Of a stretch of DNA of 64,000 nucleotides, positions 9,073 to 17,109 are shown one piece after another. The notes below the pieces were generated by a model. It ran no database searches. It was given only the letters and a program-made list of their open reading frames with translations, and had not been told where the DNA came from. Each line of letters starts with the position of its first letter. Position 1 is the first letter of the stretch. Source of the DNA: Blautia sp. (GTDB lineage: Bacteria; Bacillota; Clostridia; Lachnospirales; Lachnospiraceae); assembly GCA_017515325.1 (NCBI GenBank), contig JAFWGA010000062.1, positions 1 to 64,000 on the forward strand, given 5' to 3'. The position numbers were made by a program, and so were the translations under genes.

Positions 9073-9140
9073 GGTATAAACCTCTTTCTCTATATGATTT
9101 TCGCAAAACCATTATAGCATAAAAAGGAGGTTTATACCAT
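9071..9140. promoter_or_regulatory. Inverted repeat bracketing the promoter of the 121-residue gene
   Basis: ATGGTATAAACCTC (9071-9084) is exactly repeated in inverse as GAGGTTTATACCAT (9127-9140). Between the arms, on the minus strand, lies GCTATAATGG, a good -10 box. One arm covers the ribosome site and start of the minus-strand gene and the other covers its -35 region. This could be a repressor-binding pair, or the ends of a tiny element. Confidence 0.5.
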
Positions 9141-9203
9141 TTTTTTGGTTAAGGATACTGATTTTATAGTGCTTGGAGGTAATCTATAGTCTGCGAAGTA
9201 TGA

Positions 9204-9338
9204 GTCCTTTTCGAGAAGTGGCGCGATTCTGATGCTCTGGCAGCTCACGGAAGACAGCCGCATTTTGTCAGGCTGGGTGAGCTGAAGGCAGAGTTTGTGA
9301 TTGAGACTGTGATTGAGGAGTTTGTGACAGAAAGGTAA
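9204..9338 (+). pseudogene. Remnant of an antibiotic-biosynthesis-monooxygenase-type protein
   Basis: The frame reads VLFEKWRDSDALAAH, then RQPHF and a final beta strand, ending in TAA at 9336-9338, two bases before the next cysteine of thought ends: the UvrA-like start follows at 9343. The pattern E.W.s..AL..H...pHF is that of small ABM-domain quinol oxygenases such as YgiN. The N-terminal half is missing and the frame is closed by a stop at 9201. Only about 44 codons remain. Confidence 0.5.
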
Positions 9339-9342
9339 ATCC

Positions 9343-11826
9343 ATGCAGGATGAAATTCCTAAGAAGATAAAAATACGGGGTGCGAGAGTACACAACTTAA
9401 AAAACATAGATATTGATATCCCGCTGAATAAAATAGTTGGGATAGCTGGTGTTTCCGGATCAGGAAAGTCCTCCCTTGCATTGGGCGTACTGTATGCAGA
9501 AGGCTCCAGACGTTACCTGGAGTCCCTGTCAACTTATACCAGGAGACGGATGACTCAAGCTGCAAAGGCAGATGTGGATGAGGTGCTTTACGTGCCCGCA
9601 TCCCTTGCCCTTCACCAGCGTCCGGCCGTTCCCGGCATCCGGTCAACTTTCGGAACCGGTACGGAGCTGTTAAACATTCTCCGGTTGATGTTTTCCCGGC
9701 TTGGAAGCCACAGGTGTCCGAATGGGCATTACCTGCCGCCATCCATGGCTGTGGCTGTAGATCAGGAGATGGTCTGTCCGGAGTGCGGGGAGCATTTTTA
9801 TGGACCCGGCGCGGAGGAGCTTGCTTTTAACAGCCAGGGAGCCTGTCCTCGATGCGATGGAACGGGAATTGTCCATGTGGTGGACGAATCCACCCTGGTT
9901 CCGGATGAATCAATGTCGATCGATGAAGGTGCAGTATTGCCCTGGCAGACACTGATGTGGTCATTGATGAAAGATATTGCCAGGGAACTTGGCGTCCGTA
10001 CTGACGTGCCCTTCAGGGAGCTGACGGAAAAAGAGCGTGATCTGGTCTTCCATGGCCCGGCAGTCAAACACCATATGATCTATCAGAACCAGACAAATGG
10101 CGCCGCAGGGGAGATGGATTTTACTTATTTCAACGCGATCTATACGGTCGAAAATGCCCTGTCAAAGGTGAAGGATGAGAAGGGCATGAAGCGCGTTGAG
10201 AAGTTCCTGCGGCTTTCCGTATGTCCTGACTGTGGCGGTACAAGGCTCTCAGAAAAAGCACGCGCGCCGAAAGTGATGGGTATCTCCCTTGCACAGGTTT
10301 GCACCATGACGCTGGCGGATTCCCTGGACTGGGTTTCCAAAGTGCCGGATTCCATGCCTGATGAGATGAAGCCCTTGGCCAGGAGCATTTGCGAATCATA
10401 TCAGACGGTTGCGAAACGGCTCATGGACCTGGGCCTTTCTTATCTGACGCTAGACAGGGCGGCATCCACGTTGTCAACGGGAGAAAGGCAGCGCATGCAG
10501 CTGGCAAGGGCTGTGAGGAACAGGACAACGGGCGTGCTCTATGTGCTTGATGAACCCTCCATCGGGCTGCACCCGGCAAATATCGTGGGGCTGAACGGCG
10601 TCATGCATGATCTGGTCAGGGATGGTAATTCTGTCCTTCTTGTGGATCATGATACCCAGATTCTGAAGGAATCCGACTGGCTGATAGAGATGGGGCCGAA
10701 GGCCGGAGCCGATGGCGGCAGAGTGATCGCCGAGGGGACGATTGAGGATATTATAGAGAATCCAAAATCCCTGATCTGTTCATTCCTTGCAGGAGCGGAA
10801 AAACCGGATCGCCAAACGGAGGCGGGCAGCATATTCGGACTTGGATGTATCCGGATGAAAACAACTCCAATTCATACCGTTAAACCGCTGGATGTAAGTA
10901 TTCCGAAAGGAAAGATGACGGTGGTAACCGGTGTGTCCGGGTCAGGAAAAACAACCATGGTTCTTGAAAGCCTGGTGCCGGGACTCGCAGCGAAGACAGC
11001 AGGGGCAAGGCTGCCGGAGCATGTTGCCGGGATAGAAGCGGAGGGCATTCTGCATGTAAAGCTGATTGACGCTTCTCCTATAGGCATCAATGTACGTTCC
11101 ACTGTTGCCACCTATGCCAATGTACACGACGAATTGCGGAAAATTTACGGACGGAGCAAGGATGCTAAGAACAAAAGATGGAAGGCAGGGGACTTTTCTT
11201 ATAACACTGGGAGCCTGCGCTGCCCTGTCTGTGACGGAACGGGCTCGATCAGCCTTGATGTTCAGTTTCTTCCCGATGTGAATATTCCCTGCCCTGAGTG
11301 CAGAGGTTCAAGATATTCCAGGGATGCTTACAGAGTGAAATACACAAACAGGTCAGGGATCGAAAAGTCTCTTCCGGAACTGATGGAAATGGATGTTAAT
11401 ACCGCCATTGCTTTCTGCAGGGATATGAAAACTGTTTATCCAAGGTTGAAGATCCTGCAGGATCTCGGCCTTGGGTATCTGACCCTCGGTGAAGAAACGC
11501 CGAGCCTTTCAGGAGGGGAAGCTCAGAGGCTGAAACTGGCTAGTGAAATGGGAAGGACACAGGTGGATTCTGTTTTTGTGTTCGATGAACCGACGATCGG
11601 GCTTCACCCTCTGGATGTGGAAACGCTTCTTAGAGTTTTCCGATCATTGATCGGTAACGGTGCTACTGTTGTTGTGATAGAACATGACCTTGATGTGATC
11701 AGGAATGCAGATTATGTCATTGATATGGGACCCGGCGGCGGTGAGGAAGGCGGAAGGATAGTAGCCTGCGGAACGCCTGACGAGATAAAAGTATGCAGCG
11801 AGAGCGTTACGGGAAAGTTTCTATGA
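9343..11826 (+). CDS. UvrA-like tandem ABC ATPase (UvrA2/drug-resistance type)
   Basis: An 827-residue protein with two ABC modules. Walker A motifs are GVSGSGKSS (Lys42) and GVSGSGKTT (near Lys536), with signature motifs LSTGERQRMQLA and LSGGEAQRLKLA. Walker B segments end in DEPSIGLHP and DEPTIGLHP. Cysteine pairs (CPNGH..., CPECG, CPRCDGTG, CPDCGGT, then CPVCDGTG and CPECRGS) would hold zinc as in UvrA. Housekeeping UvrA has about 940 residues, so this shorter form is more like the paralogues linked to resistance to DNA-binding drugs. No uvrB or uvrC is near. The start ATG follows GAAAGG. It is intact and lies among remnants, consistent with an accessory gene. Confidence 0.9.
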   Translation: MQDEIPKKIKIRGARVHNLKNIDIDIPLNKIVGIAGVSGSGKSSLALGVLYAEGSRRYLESLSTYTRRRMTQAAKADVDEVLYVPASLALHQRPAVPGIRSTFGTGTELLNILRLMFSRLGSHRCPNGHYLPPSMAVAVDQEMVCPECGEHFYGPGAEELAFNSQGACPRCDGTGIVHVVDESTLVPDESMSIDEGAVLPWQTLMWSLMKDIARELGVRTDVPFRELTEKERDLVFHGPAVKHHMIYQNQTNGAAGEMDFTYFNAIYTVENALSKVKDEKGMKRVEKFLRLSVCPDCGGTRLSEKARAPKVMGISLAQVCTMTLADSLDWVSKVPDSMPDEMKPLARSICESYQTVAKRLMDLGLSYLTLDRAASTLSTGERQRMQLARAVRNRTTGVLYVLDEPSIGLHPANIVGLNGVMHDLVRDGNSVLLVDHDTQILKESDWLIEMGPKAGADGGRVIAEGTIEDIIENPKSLICSFLAGAEKPDRQTEAGSIFGLGCIRMKTTPIHTVKPLDVSIPKGKMTVVTGVSGSGKTTMVLESLVPGLAAKTAGARLPEHVAGIEAEGILHVKLIDASPIGINVRSTVATYANVHDELRKIYGRSKDAKNKRWKAGDFSYNTGSLRCPVCDGTGSISLDVQFLPDVNIPCPECRGSRYSRDAYRVKYTNRSGIEKSLPELMEMDVNTAIAFCRDMKTVYPRLKILQDLGLGYLTLGEETPSLSGGEAQRLKLASEMGRTQVDSVFVFDEPTIGLHPLDVETLLRVFRSLIGNGATVVVIEHDLDVIRNADYVIDMGPGGGEEGGRIVACGTPDEIKVCSESVTGKFL

Positions 11827-11848
11827 TCAGCAGTATCTGAAGGAAGTG

Positions 11849-12020
11849 AAAATGCGCCTGTATCACACTGAACCGAAGATCATAAAGGAGCTGGACATCA
11901 CGATTGATTTCACGGGAATTTTCCGTCAGGGGAGGTACACTGTACTGTGAATTGTGTGGAGACCGGGTTAAACTCAAAGGAAAATGTCAATTGTACATGA
12001 GCGTAGAAATAGACCTTTGA
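11849..12020 (+). pseudogene. Frameshifted remnant of an unknown protein with a CxxC motif
   Basis: One frame reads MRLYHTEPKIIKELDITIDF and TGIFRQGRYTVL, stopping at 11948-11950. Shifting frame near 11945 gives CELCGDRVKLKGKCQLYMSV and then EIDL, ending at 12020. The two pieces join smoothly, so a single frameshift in a real coding region is likely. I cannot name the family. It lies directly after the UvrA-like gene, and nothing else recognisable is present up to 12160. Confidence 0.35.
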
Positions 12021-12160
12021 GGAATTGGATGGAGAAAAGGCAATGAATGCTCTGCCTCGTGCGCAATGCGTGGAGCAGACCATAGAACATATGACTGGCA
12101 AACAGCTAAATGAATCATAAGAGGTAGCACAATAAATCGGGTTGAAAGTGAGGTTCCATT

Positions 12161-12688
12161 ATGAGAAAGATATTGATTGTCATCGATATGCAGAACGATT
12201 TTATAGATGAGGCGCTGGGAACGGCGGAAGCAATCGCCATCGTGGAGTCTGTGAAGGAAAAGATCCGTTCCTATCCGGCGGTGGATGTGATCGCCACCAT
12301 GGATACCCACGGCGAGGACTACATGGAGACGCAGGAAGGAAGGTATCTTCCCGTGCCGCATTGCATCAGGGGATCCGAGGGATGGAAGATCCGCCCGGAT
12401 ATCGCGGCTCTGCTTACTGATGTGAAGCTCTATGAAAAGCCGACGTTTGGCAGTACAGCACTGGCGGCGGATCTGAAAGCCATCTCGGAATATGAAGAAA
12501 TCGAGTTGGAGCTGATTGGCCTGTGTACCGATATCTGCGTGGTTTCCAATGCGCTGCTGTTGAAAGCAACCATGCCGGAAGTAAAGATCTCCGTGGATGC
12601 CGCCTGCTGCGCCGGAGTCACGCCGGAGAAGCACTTGGCTGCGTTGGAAACCATGCGATCCTGCCAGGTTCAGGTTGTGAACGGGTGA
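12161..12688 (+). CDS. Isochorismatase/nicotinamidase-type cysteine hydrolase
   Basis: A 175-residue soluble protein, a typical length for the isochorismatase-like family. Asp9 in VIDMQNDF, Lys93 in YEKPTFGST and Cys126 in LCTDICVVSNA fit the family's Asp-Lys-Cys triad. The cis-peptide region before the cysteine also looks normal. Substrates in this family include nicotinamide and other amides; the exact one cannot be read from sequence, although the overall length and the D..Q.DF motif are close to nicotinamidases. The stop codon overlaps a GTG that opens an SfsA remnant. Confidence 0.85.
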   Translation: MRKILIVIDMQNDFIDEALGTAEAIAIVESVKEKIRSYPAVDVIATMDTHGEDYMETQEGRYLPVPHCIRGSEGWKIRPDIAALLTDVKLYEKPTFGSTALAADLKAISEYEEIELELIGLCTDICVVSNALLLKATMPEVKISVDAACCAGVTPEKHLAALETMRSCQVQVVNG

Positions 12689-12787
12689 CAGCATTGCGGT
12701 ACGAGAACATTACACCCGCTGTGTTCATTTATCGTCCAAACCGCTTTATCGCGCATGTGGATATCGGCGGCCACGTTGAAACTGTGC
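12685..12787 (+). pseudogene. sfsA: SfsA N-terminal remnant
   Basis: Starting from GTG at 12685, inside the stop of the cysteine hydrolase gene, the frame reads LRYENITPAVFIYRPNRFIA and then HVDIG. This matches the N-terminus of SfsA proteins (pattern NI..A.FI.RPNRF.A.V). Similarity ends after about 34 codons, so some 85 percent of the gene is gone. The GTGA overlap suggests it was once translated together with the hydrolase. Confidence 0.6.
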
Positions 12788-12822
12788 ATATGATAATTTC
12801 AAGATTGACAATCATAGAGAAC

Positions 12823-12852
12823 GGCGCATTCCAACGAGTTTCGGAATGCGCC
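12823..12852. terminator. Hairpin between convergent gene remnants
   Basis: GGCGCATTCC (12823-12832) and GGAATGCGCC (12843-12852) form a perfect 10-bp stem with a 10-base loop. It sits between the plus-strand hydrolase/SfsA remnant and the minus-strand SDR remnant. There is no long T run on either side, so termination would be weak. Confidence 0.5.
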
Positions 12853-12872
12853 ATTTATACTATTGCTTCGAT

Positions 12873-13112
12873 TTACGGCTTCAGCGGCCCATAGAAATAG
12901 CTGGCTGTCGCGCCGCCGTCGATCAGGAAGGAAGACCCTGTGATGAAAGCACCTTTGTCGCTCATCACGAGCTCTGCTACGTTGGCCAATTCGTCCGCCG
13001 TGCCGGGACGTCCTGCAGGACACCTGACAAACATGTTCTTGTAGAAATCGCCGTGCGGGCCGTTGAATTCGTCGATGGCGAGCGGGGTCACTATGATGCC
13101 CGGTGGGCATCG
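12873..13112 (-). pseudogene. Short-chain dehydrogenase/reductase, C-terminal fragment
   Basis: The minus-strand frame contains GIIVTPLAIDEF, then RPGTADELANVAELVMS and FITGSSFLIDGGATASY. This is the classical C-terminus of an SDR enzyme: substrate loop after the cofactor motif, then the G..i.vDGG motif. The Rossmann fold and the YxxxK catalytic motif are missing. Similarity begins near 13112, about 110 bases from the start of the ImmA-type gene on the other strand. Confidence 0.75.
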
Positions 13113-13222
13113 TATAGAACCGACCGAGCCGGAAGGCGAGACCCGGCAGGCGAGACCGCGAAGCGCGGAACAATCCGTAGGAATCATTTTTCAACACGCT
13201 ATTTCTTTCGGAGTGTTTGTGT

Positions 13223-14011
13223 ATGATAATTCTCCCTCACATGTCATACAGGGAAAACGGTATCCCTGTCCTTAGCAGGAAACAGATTGACGTTATGGCA
13301 GAAGGCATCGTGAGAAATCTGATGCCGCAGAACTTTGAGGCTATTCCCGATGCTACCGATCTCCGGTTCTTGTGGAAAGCACTGGGTGGCTGGCATTATG
13401 CTGGCAAATACCTTTCCCGGGATGGTTCGCTGTTAGGGCTTGCCTCCTTTCATGGCGGCACAATTCTTACTCTGGATGGATCCAGGACGCGGGCAGAACC
13501 ATTCCAGATAAAGCCGAACACAATCCTGGTGGACAAGGGGCTGTACGATCCCCATTTTGAACATATGTTCCGTTTTACTTTTGCCCACGAGGTCGGACAT
13601 GCACTGTTGCATCGGCAGTTCTGTGAAAATCCTGTCAACATGAAAGCATATACCGAACAGGGAAGCATCCGTGCCATCCAGGATACCAGGGAACGGTTTG
13701 CGCAGTCGGACAAATACCGTCTGCAGACGGAAAGAGATTGGCTGGAATGGCAGGCGAACGCCTTTGCCTCTGCAGTTCTGATGCCGGTTTCGCTTGTGGA
13801 TAGGGTCGCGGGGAAGCTGGGGGTAAGCAAAGGGAAGGTATATCCATCAGCGAGGACAATGCATTACGATCCATATCTCACTGAACTGACAGACACCATA
13901 TCAGATGTGTTCAAGGTCTCGCCTGCCGCTGCCTTCTTCAGGACGAAGGAATTGGGCTATATTCCGCAAAACGCAAAGCTGATCAATCAGATGGTGTCTG
14001 TGCTGCCGTGA
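13223..14011 (+). CDS. ImmA/IrrE-type zinc metallopeptidase
   Basis: A 262-residue soluble protein. FAHEVGHALLH carries the HExxH zinc site, and the third ligand is probably the Glu in DWLEWQANAFASAVLMP, the usual second motif of the family. These peptidases cleave repressors; ImmA does so in ICEBs1, usually paired with an XRE repressor. Here no intact repressor is adjacent. The nearest HTH is the broken one at 7.9 kb. ATG at 13223 is preferred over the upstream TTG at 13217 because GGAG lies nine bases before it. Confidence 0.88.
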   Translation: MIILPHMSYRENGIPVLSRKQIDVMAEGIVRNLMPQNFEAIPDATDLRFLWKALGGWHYAGKYLSRDGSLLGLASFHGGTILTLDGSRTRAEPFQIKPNTILVDKGLYDPHFEHMFRFTFAHEVGHALLHRQFCENPVNMKAYTEQGSIRAIQDTRERFAQSDKYRLQTERDWLEWQANAFASAVLMPVSLVDRVAGKLGVSKGKVYPSARTMHYDPYLTELTDTISDVFKVSPAAAFFRTKELGYIPQNAKLINQMVSVLP

Positions 14012-14097
14012 AACGGAATGTTCCACCTGCATCGTGATTCGCATGGTGGGAATCCTTGAGGGTATCTTCTGTCGGATGGCAACCATGAAAGGAAATT

Positions 14098-14595
14098 ATG
14101 GCAGGATTGGTCTGTTATCTCCCGCAAACCGCACCGGGACCAGTTACCGCCTTTATGATGACGCTCTTCAGGGATGAAGAGCGTTTTTTCTGTGAATCAG
14201 AAATATCGTCAAGGAACAGGGTCGGGGAAACGGTTCATAAGGTATGTGATTTTCTTTCCGGTAAGACCACACATGAAAAGGAACTGGACATTTCCCATTG
14301 CATAGAAGAACTTCTGCTCAATTATGTTGAGCATAGCGGAAGATCAGAAAACGCATACATGGATATCAGCCTGATCCGTGACCGGGATGGTATAACCCTC
14401 CTTGTTAAAGATGACGGTATACCCTTTGATCCGGTCCATGCGGCCAATGAGGACACAAAGGCGGGATTAAAGATTGTTAAAGAGTTTATGAATGATGCTT
14501 CTTACAGCTATTCATTCGGCCAGAATGTGGTAGTAATGAAATGGAAGGAGACGCAGTATGGTGTTTCGAATAACGCCGGTGAACCTGGTATCTGA
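14098..14595 (+). CDS. HATPase_c anti-sigma-factor-type ATP-binding protein (possible fragment)
   Basis: 165 residues. The second half is a GHKL ATPase fold of the RsbW/SpoIIAB type: N-box EELLLNYVEHSG, G1 box VKDDGIPFDP, and GLKIVKEF. These proteins bind and phosphorylate anti-sigma antagonists. The first 25 residues (AGLVCYLPQTAPGPVTAFMM) are hydrophobic and look like the end of a membrane segment. In some Clostridia this ATPase is fused behind a MATE-like transporter, so the gene may be the tail of such a fusion. AAAGGAAA precedes the ATG, so it could still be translated. Confidence 0.65.
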   Translation: MAGLVCYLPQTAPGPVTAFMMTLFRDEERFFCESEISSRNRVGETVHKVCDFLSGKTTHEKELDISHCIEELLLNYVEHSGRSENAYMDISLIRDRDGITLLVKDDGIPFDPVHAANEDTKAGLKIVKEFMNDASYSYSFGQNVVVMKWKETQYGVSNNAGEPGI

Positions 14596-14622
14596 AAAGA
14601 GCTTTCAGGGAGGAAAAGTAAA

Positions 14623-14883
14623 ATGAGCGAGTTTTTCAAAAGAATTCAAAGTCATGTTCTGAACACTCCTGAGAAGATCTTTCTTTCATCATTGGGGGAT
14701 GGAAAGAATGTCACCTACCGTGAACTGGATGTGATCTCAGGAAAGGTGTACCGCTATCTGAAGGATCACGGAATAGGGCGGGAAGATTTCGTGAATATCA
14801 TACTTCCCAGGGGCACAGAGCCCTTTATCGCCATGCTTGGCGTGTGGAAAGCAGGGGCCACTTTTTTATGGCAGGGGCGCTGA
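14623..14883 (+). pseudogene. AMP-binding (acyl- or aminoacyl-adenylate) ligase, N-terminal fragment
   Basis: An intact start behind GGAGG leads into an N-terminal adenylation domain: NVTYRELDVISGKVYRYLKD, then PRGTEPFIAMLGVWKAGATF. This is the opening of an NRPS-type A domain (K.vTY.EL ... kaGa.y). After 86 codons the frame stops, and the P-loop, adenylate and lid motifs are all missing. A hairpin follows at once. It is one of two truncated AMP-ligases in the window. Confidence 0.8.
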
Positions 14884-14923
14884 CAGGAAGATGTCACCGG
14901 ACTGTGACCGGAGCCCCGCCGTT

Positions 14924-14955
14924 GGGTAGAGAGTCGGCTGCAACTCCCTCTACCC
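14924..14955. repeat. GGGTAGAG hairpin, copy 1
   Basis: GGGTAGAG and CTCTACCC form the stem, and the loop contains CGGCTG. A very similar hairpin is present at 38501-38532. It lies just after a truncated gene and may serve as a terminator, although no long T run follows. Confidence 0.5.
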
Positions 14956-15055
14956 TGTTTCCATAGCCGCGCAATGACTATTTCCGTCAAACATCGGAAT
15001 GTGGCTCGGGGAGGGGGTAGTAGCCTTTTTATGAATAAGAATCATCTTTTTCTGC

Positions 15056-15160
15056 TTGACAATCCTCAACCCACAGTGGTATCCTAACAGCAGTTAGTGG
15101 AACCTAATTTTTTTTGACCTTGGGTTAGCTGGATATAATTATTGTTAGGAAAGGGAGCGA
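15056..15160 (+). promoter_or_regulatory. Iron-operon promoter region with TTAG/CTAA half-sites
   Basis: TTGACA at 15056-15061 is followed 18 bases later by TATCCT. A second -10, TATAAT, lies at 15134-15139. Between and over them are repeated TTAG/CTAA elements: the inverted pair CTAAC-AGCA-GTTAG at 15084-15097, CTAA at 15104, and TTAG near 15125 and 15145. TTAG..CTAA palindromes are the kind of site bound by DtxR/IdeR/MntR-type metal repressors. Iron control of the operon is therefore likely, but inferred. Confidence 0.5.
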
Positions 15161-15165
15161 TAAAA

Positions 15166-16932
15166 ATGGAAAATCCTCTTCTGAAAGGCCTTCCCGGAAG
15201 CTTACCCATCCTGGCCGTCCTCCTGTTGATGCTGACAACAATCCTTTGCCCCTTCTGCTTCGCAGAGGAGAGTGGCCGTTGGGGAGCTGCGGCAGATGAG
15301 ATCGACCAATATCTGGATGCAGGCTTCGAGTATTACCTGGAGGGCAATACCAAGGATGCCTATACCTCGGTGAATAATGCCTACTTCCGTGTCTATGAAG
15401 TCACTGGTTTTGAACGGCAGACTATGAGTTATATTTCCGGAAACCGGAAGAATGCCATCGAAATGCAGTTTTCAACCTGCAAGGCGAATGTGAAGAGGGA
15501 AGAACTGGACATGGATACGAAGATCCGGGTGCGCTCTTCCCTGATGAAGCTGAAGACCATGATCCGGGAGGACGCAAACAAGCTGGCCGAGATGCAGGGT
15601 GAAGTCCAGTCGGAGATAAAGTATTATCTCCACGGGGAACTGGTAAAGGAGGACCCTTACGCGGACCTGGCAGCTGACCCGGACGCTGCTGCGAAGTATG
15701 AAAACTGGTATGAGGCTGCTACTCTGGTGAAGGAAACCCTGGATACCGCCTACATGGCCTATCTGGATAAGGACTTCGAAGCAGCCTCCGACAACCTGAA
15801 TACCGCTTATTATTCCATCTACGAGGAATCCGGGTTAAGCCACAAGATATACACCGACCTGTCTCTTTCTGACAGGCAGATGATGGACGGGCATTTTTCA
15901 AAGCTCCGGGGTCTGGTTTCCACGGGAGAAGAGAAGTATCAGAAGAACAAATACCGTACCAGCACAGATAAAGCAAAAAACGATATCTTAAAGCTGGCGA
16001 AGAAGATCGACACGAAGGAAGAAGAGGAAAAGGCGGCTCTGGCAGCGGAGCAGGCTGCGACAGCTCCTGAGGTGACAGAGGAAGAAAAACCTGCGGATCC
16101 CCGCTTCCTGACCTTCCTGGCGGCCTTAGGTATCATTGTGCGGGAGGGCCTGGAGGCAATCCTGGTTATTGCCGCGATCATTGCCTACCTGACTAAGAGC
16201 GGAAATAAGGGTACCTTAAAGCATGTGTATGCGGGTGCTGTCCTTGGTATCGCCGCCAGCTTTGGAGCTGCCGCCTTCCTTTTCTACCTGAAGAAGGTAT
16301 GGGTGGGAGCCGGCCAGAGCCAGGAGATTATTGAGGGGATCACAGCCCTCATCGCGGTCTGCGTTCTTTTCTATGTCAGTAACTGGATGATCTCCAAGGC
16401 AGAGGCTGCCTCCTGGAGCCGTTACATCGATGGCAAGGTGCAGTCCTCCGTGGCAGCGGGCAGCGGCTTTGCCCTGGCCTTTACGGCCTTCCTGAGTGTC
16501 TTCCGTGAGGGGGCTGAGGTAGTGCTTTTCTATCAGCCGATGCTTTCTGAGGGAAATGCAGGCATGGTATGGGCTGGTTTCTTTGCCGGCTGCTTCCTGT
16601 TGGTGTTTGTCTACCTGGCCATCACGAAGCTTTCCATCCGCCTTCCGATCAAGGTGTTCTTTACCGCCACCAGCATCCTTATGGCTGTCATGTGTGTGAG
16701 CTTTTTGGGAAGCGGCATCAAGGAACTGGCAGAAGGAAATGTCTTTGACCTGGTTTTGAATGTGCCGGGCATCCCGGAAAACGATGTCATCCAGATATTT
16801 GGCATCTATCCGTTCCTGGAAACCCTCGTCCCGCAGATCATCCTGGCGGTGATTTTGCTGGTCACTTTCCTGATCGCTCACTACCGGGGGAAGATGGATC
16901 TTCTTCGGCAGGAGCTGACCGCAAAAGCATAA
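15166..16932 (+). CDS. FTR1-family iron permease with duplicated extracytoplasmic domain
   Basis: 588 residues from the ATG at 15166, chosen over an upstream TTG because AAGGGAG lies eight bases before it. A signal or anchor segment (about 8-33) is followed by two related helical domains of about 120 residues (YLDAGFEYYLEGNTKDA and AYMAYLDKDFEAASDNL), then a charged linker. The membrane domain has the two iron-binding REGxE motifs: REGLE at 326-330 and REGAE at 447-451. FTR1 proteins move oxidised iron across the membrane after oxidation or handover by a partner. It opens an operon with a P19-like protein and DUF2318, FtsX and ATPase genes, the layout known from the Campylobacter P19 system. 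Confidence 0.93.
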   Translation: MENPLLKGLPGSLPILAVLLLMLTTILCPFCFAEESGRWGAAADEIDQYLDAGFEYYLEGNTKDAYTSVNNAYFRVYEVTGFERQTMSYISGNRKNAIEMQFSTCKANVKREELDMDTKIRVRSSLMKLKTMIREDANKLAEMQGEVQSEIKYYLHGELVKEDPYADLAADPDAAAKYENWYEAATLVKETLDTAYMAYLDKDFEAASDNLNTAYYSIYEESGLSHKIYTDLSLSDRQMMDGHFSKLRGLVSTGEEKYQKNKYRTSTDKAKNDILKLAKKIDTKEEEEKAALAAEQAATAPEVTEEEKPADPRFLTFLAALGIIVREGLEAILVIAAIIAYLTKSGNKGTLKHVYAGAVLGIAASFGAAAFLFYLKKVWVGAGQSQEIIEGITALIAVCVLFYVSNWMISKAEAASWSRYIDGKVQSSVAAGSGFALAFTAFLSVFREGAEVVLFYQPMLSEGNAGMVWAGFFAGCFLLVFVYLAITKLSIRLPIKVFFTATSILMAVMCVSFLGSGIKELAEGNVFDLVLNVPGIPENDVIQIFGIYPFLETLVPQIILAVILLVTFLIAHYRGKMDLLRQELTAKA

Positions 16933-16954
16933 GTATTTCGGATTTGCAGTCCCT

Positions 16955-17059
16955 CAGTGCTGTGCCCCGCGTAAAGCACTGTCGAGATATCTCCGCACTC
17001 TGGTGCGGTTCATGACCTGCAGCCTTCCCTGAACGATCAAGGAAAAGGAAAGGCTGTAG
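16955..17059 (+). other. Hairpins between FTR1 and P19 genes
   Basis: CAGTGCT (16955-16961) pairs with AGCACTG (16975-16981), and CTGCAGCCTTCC (17017-17028) pairs with GGAAAGGCTGTAG (17047-17059). A third small GCCGGC stem follows near 17070-17092. No T runs are seen, so these may stabilise or partly attenuate the mRNA before the P19 gene. Confidence 0.4.
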
Positions 17060-17109
17060 AGAAGCCGGCTGACAAGCCATGCCGGCAGATCAAAAGGAGG
17101 ATAATCAAG

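Noticed and set aside
12523-12894. A 123-codon plus-strand frame over the hydrolase end
   Set aside because: Its first half is a shadow of the hydrolase; only the part from 12685 matches SfsA and is listed as a remnant.
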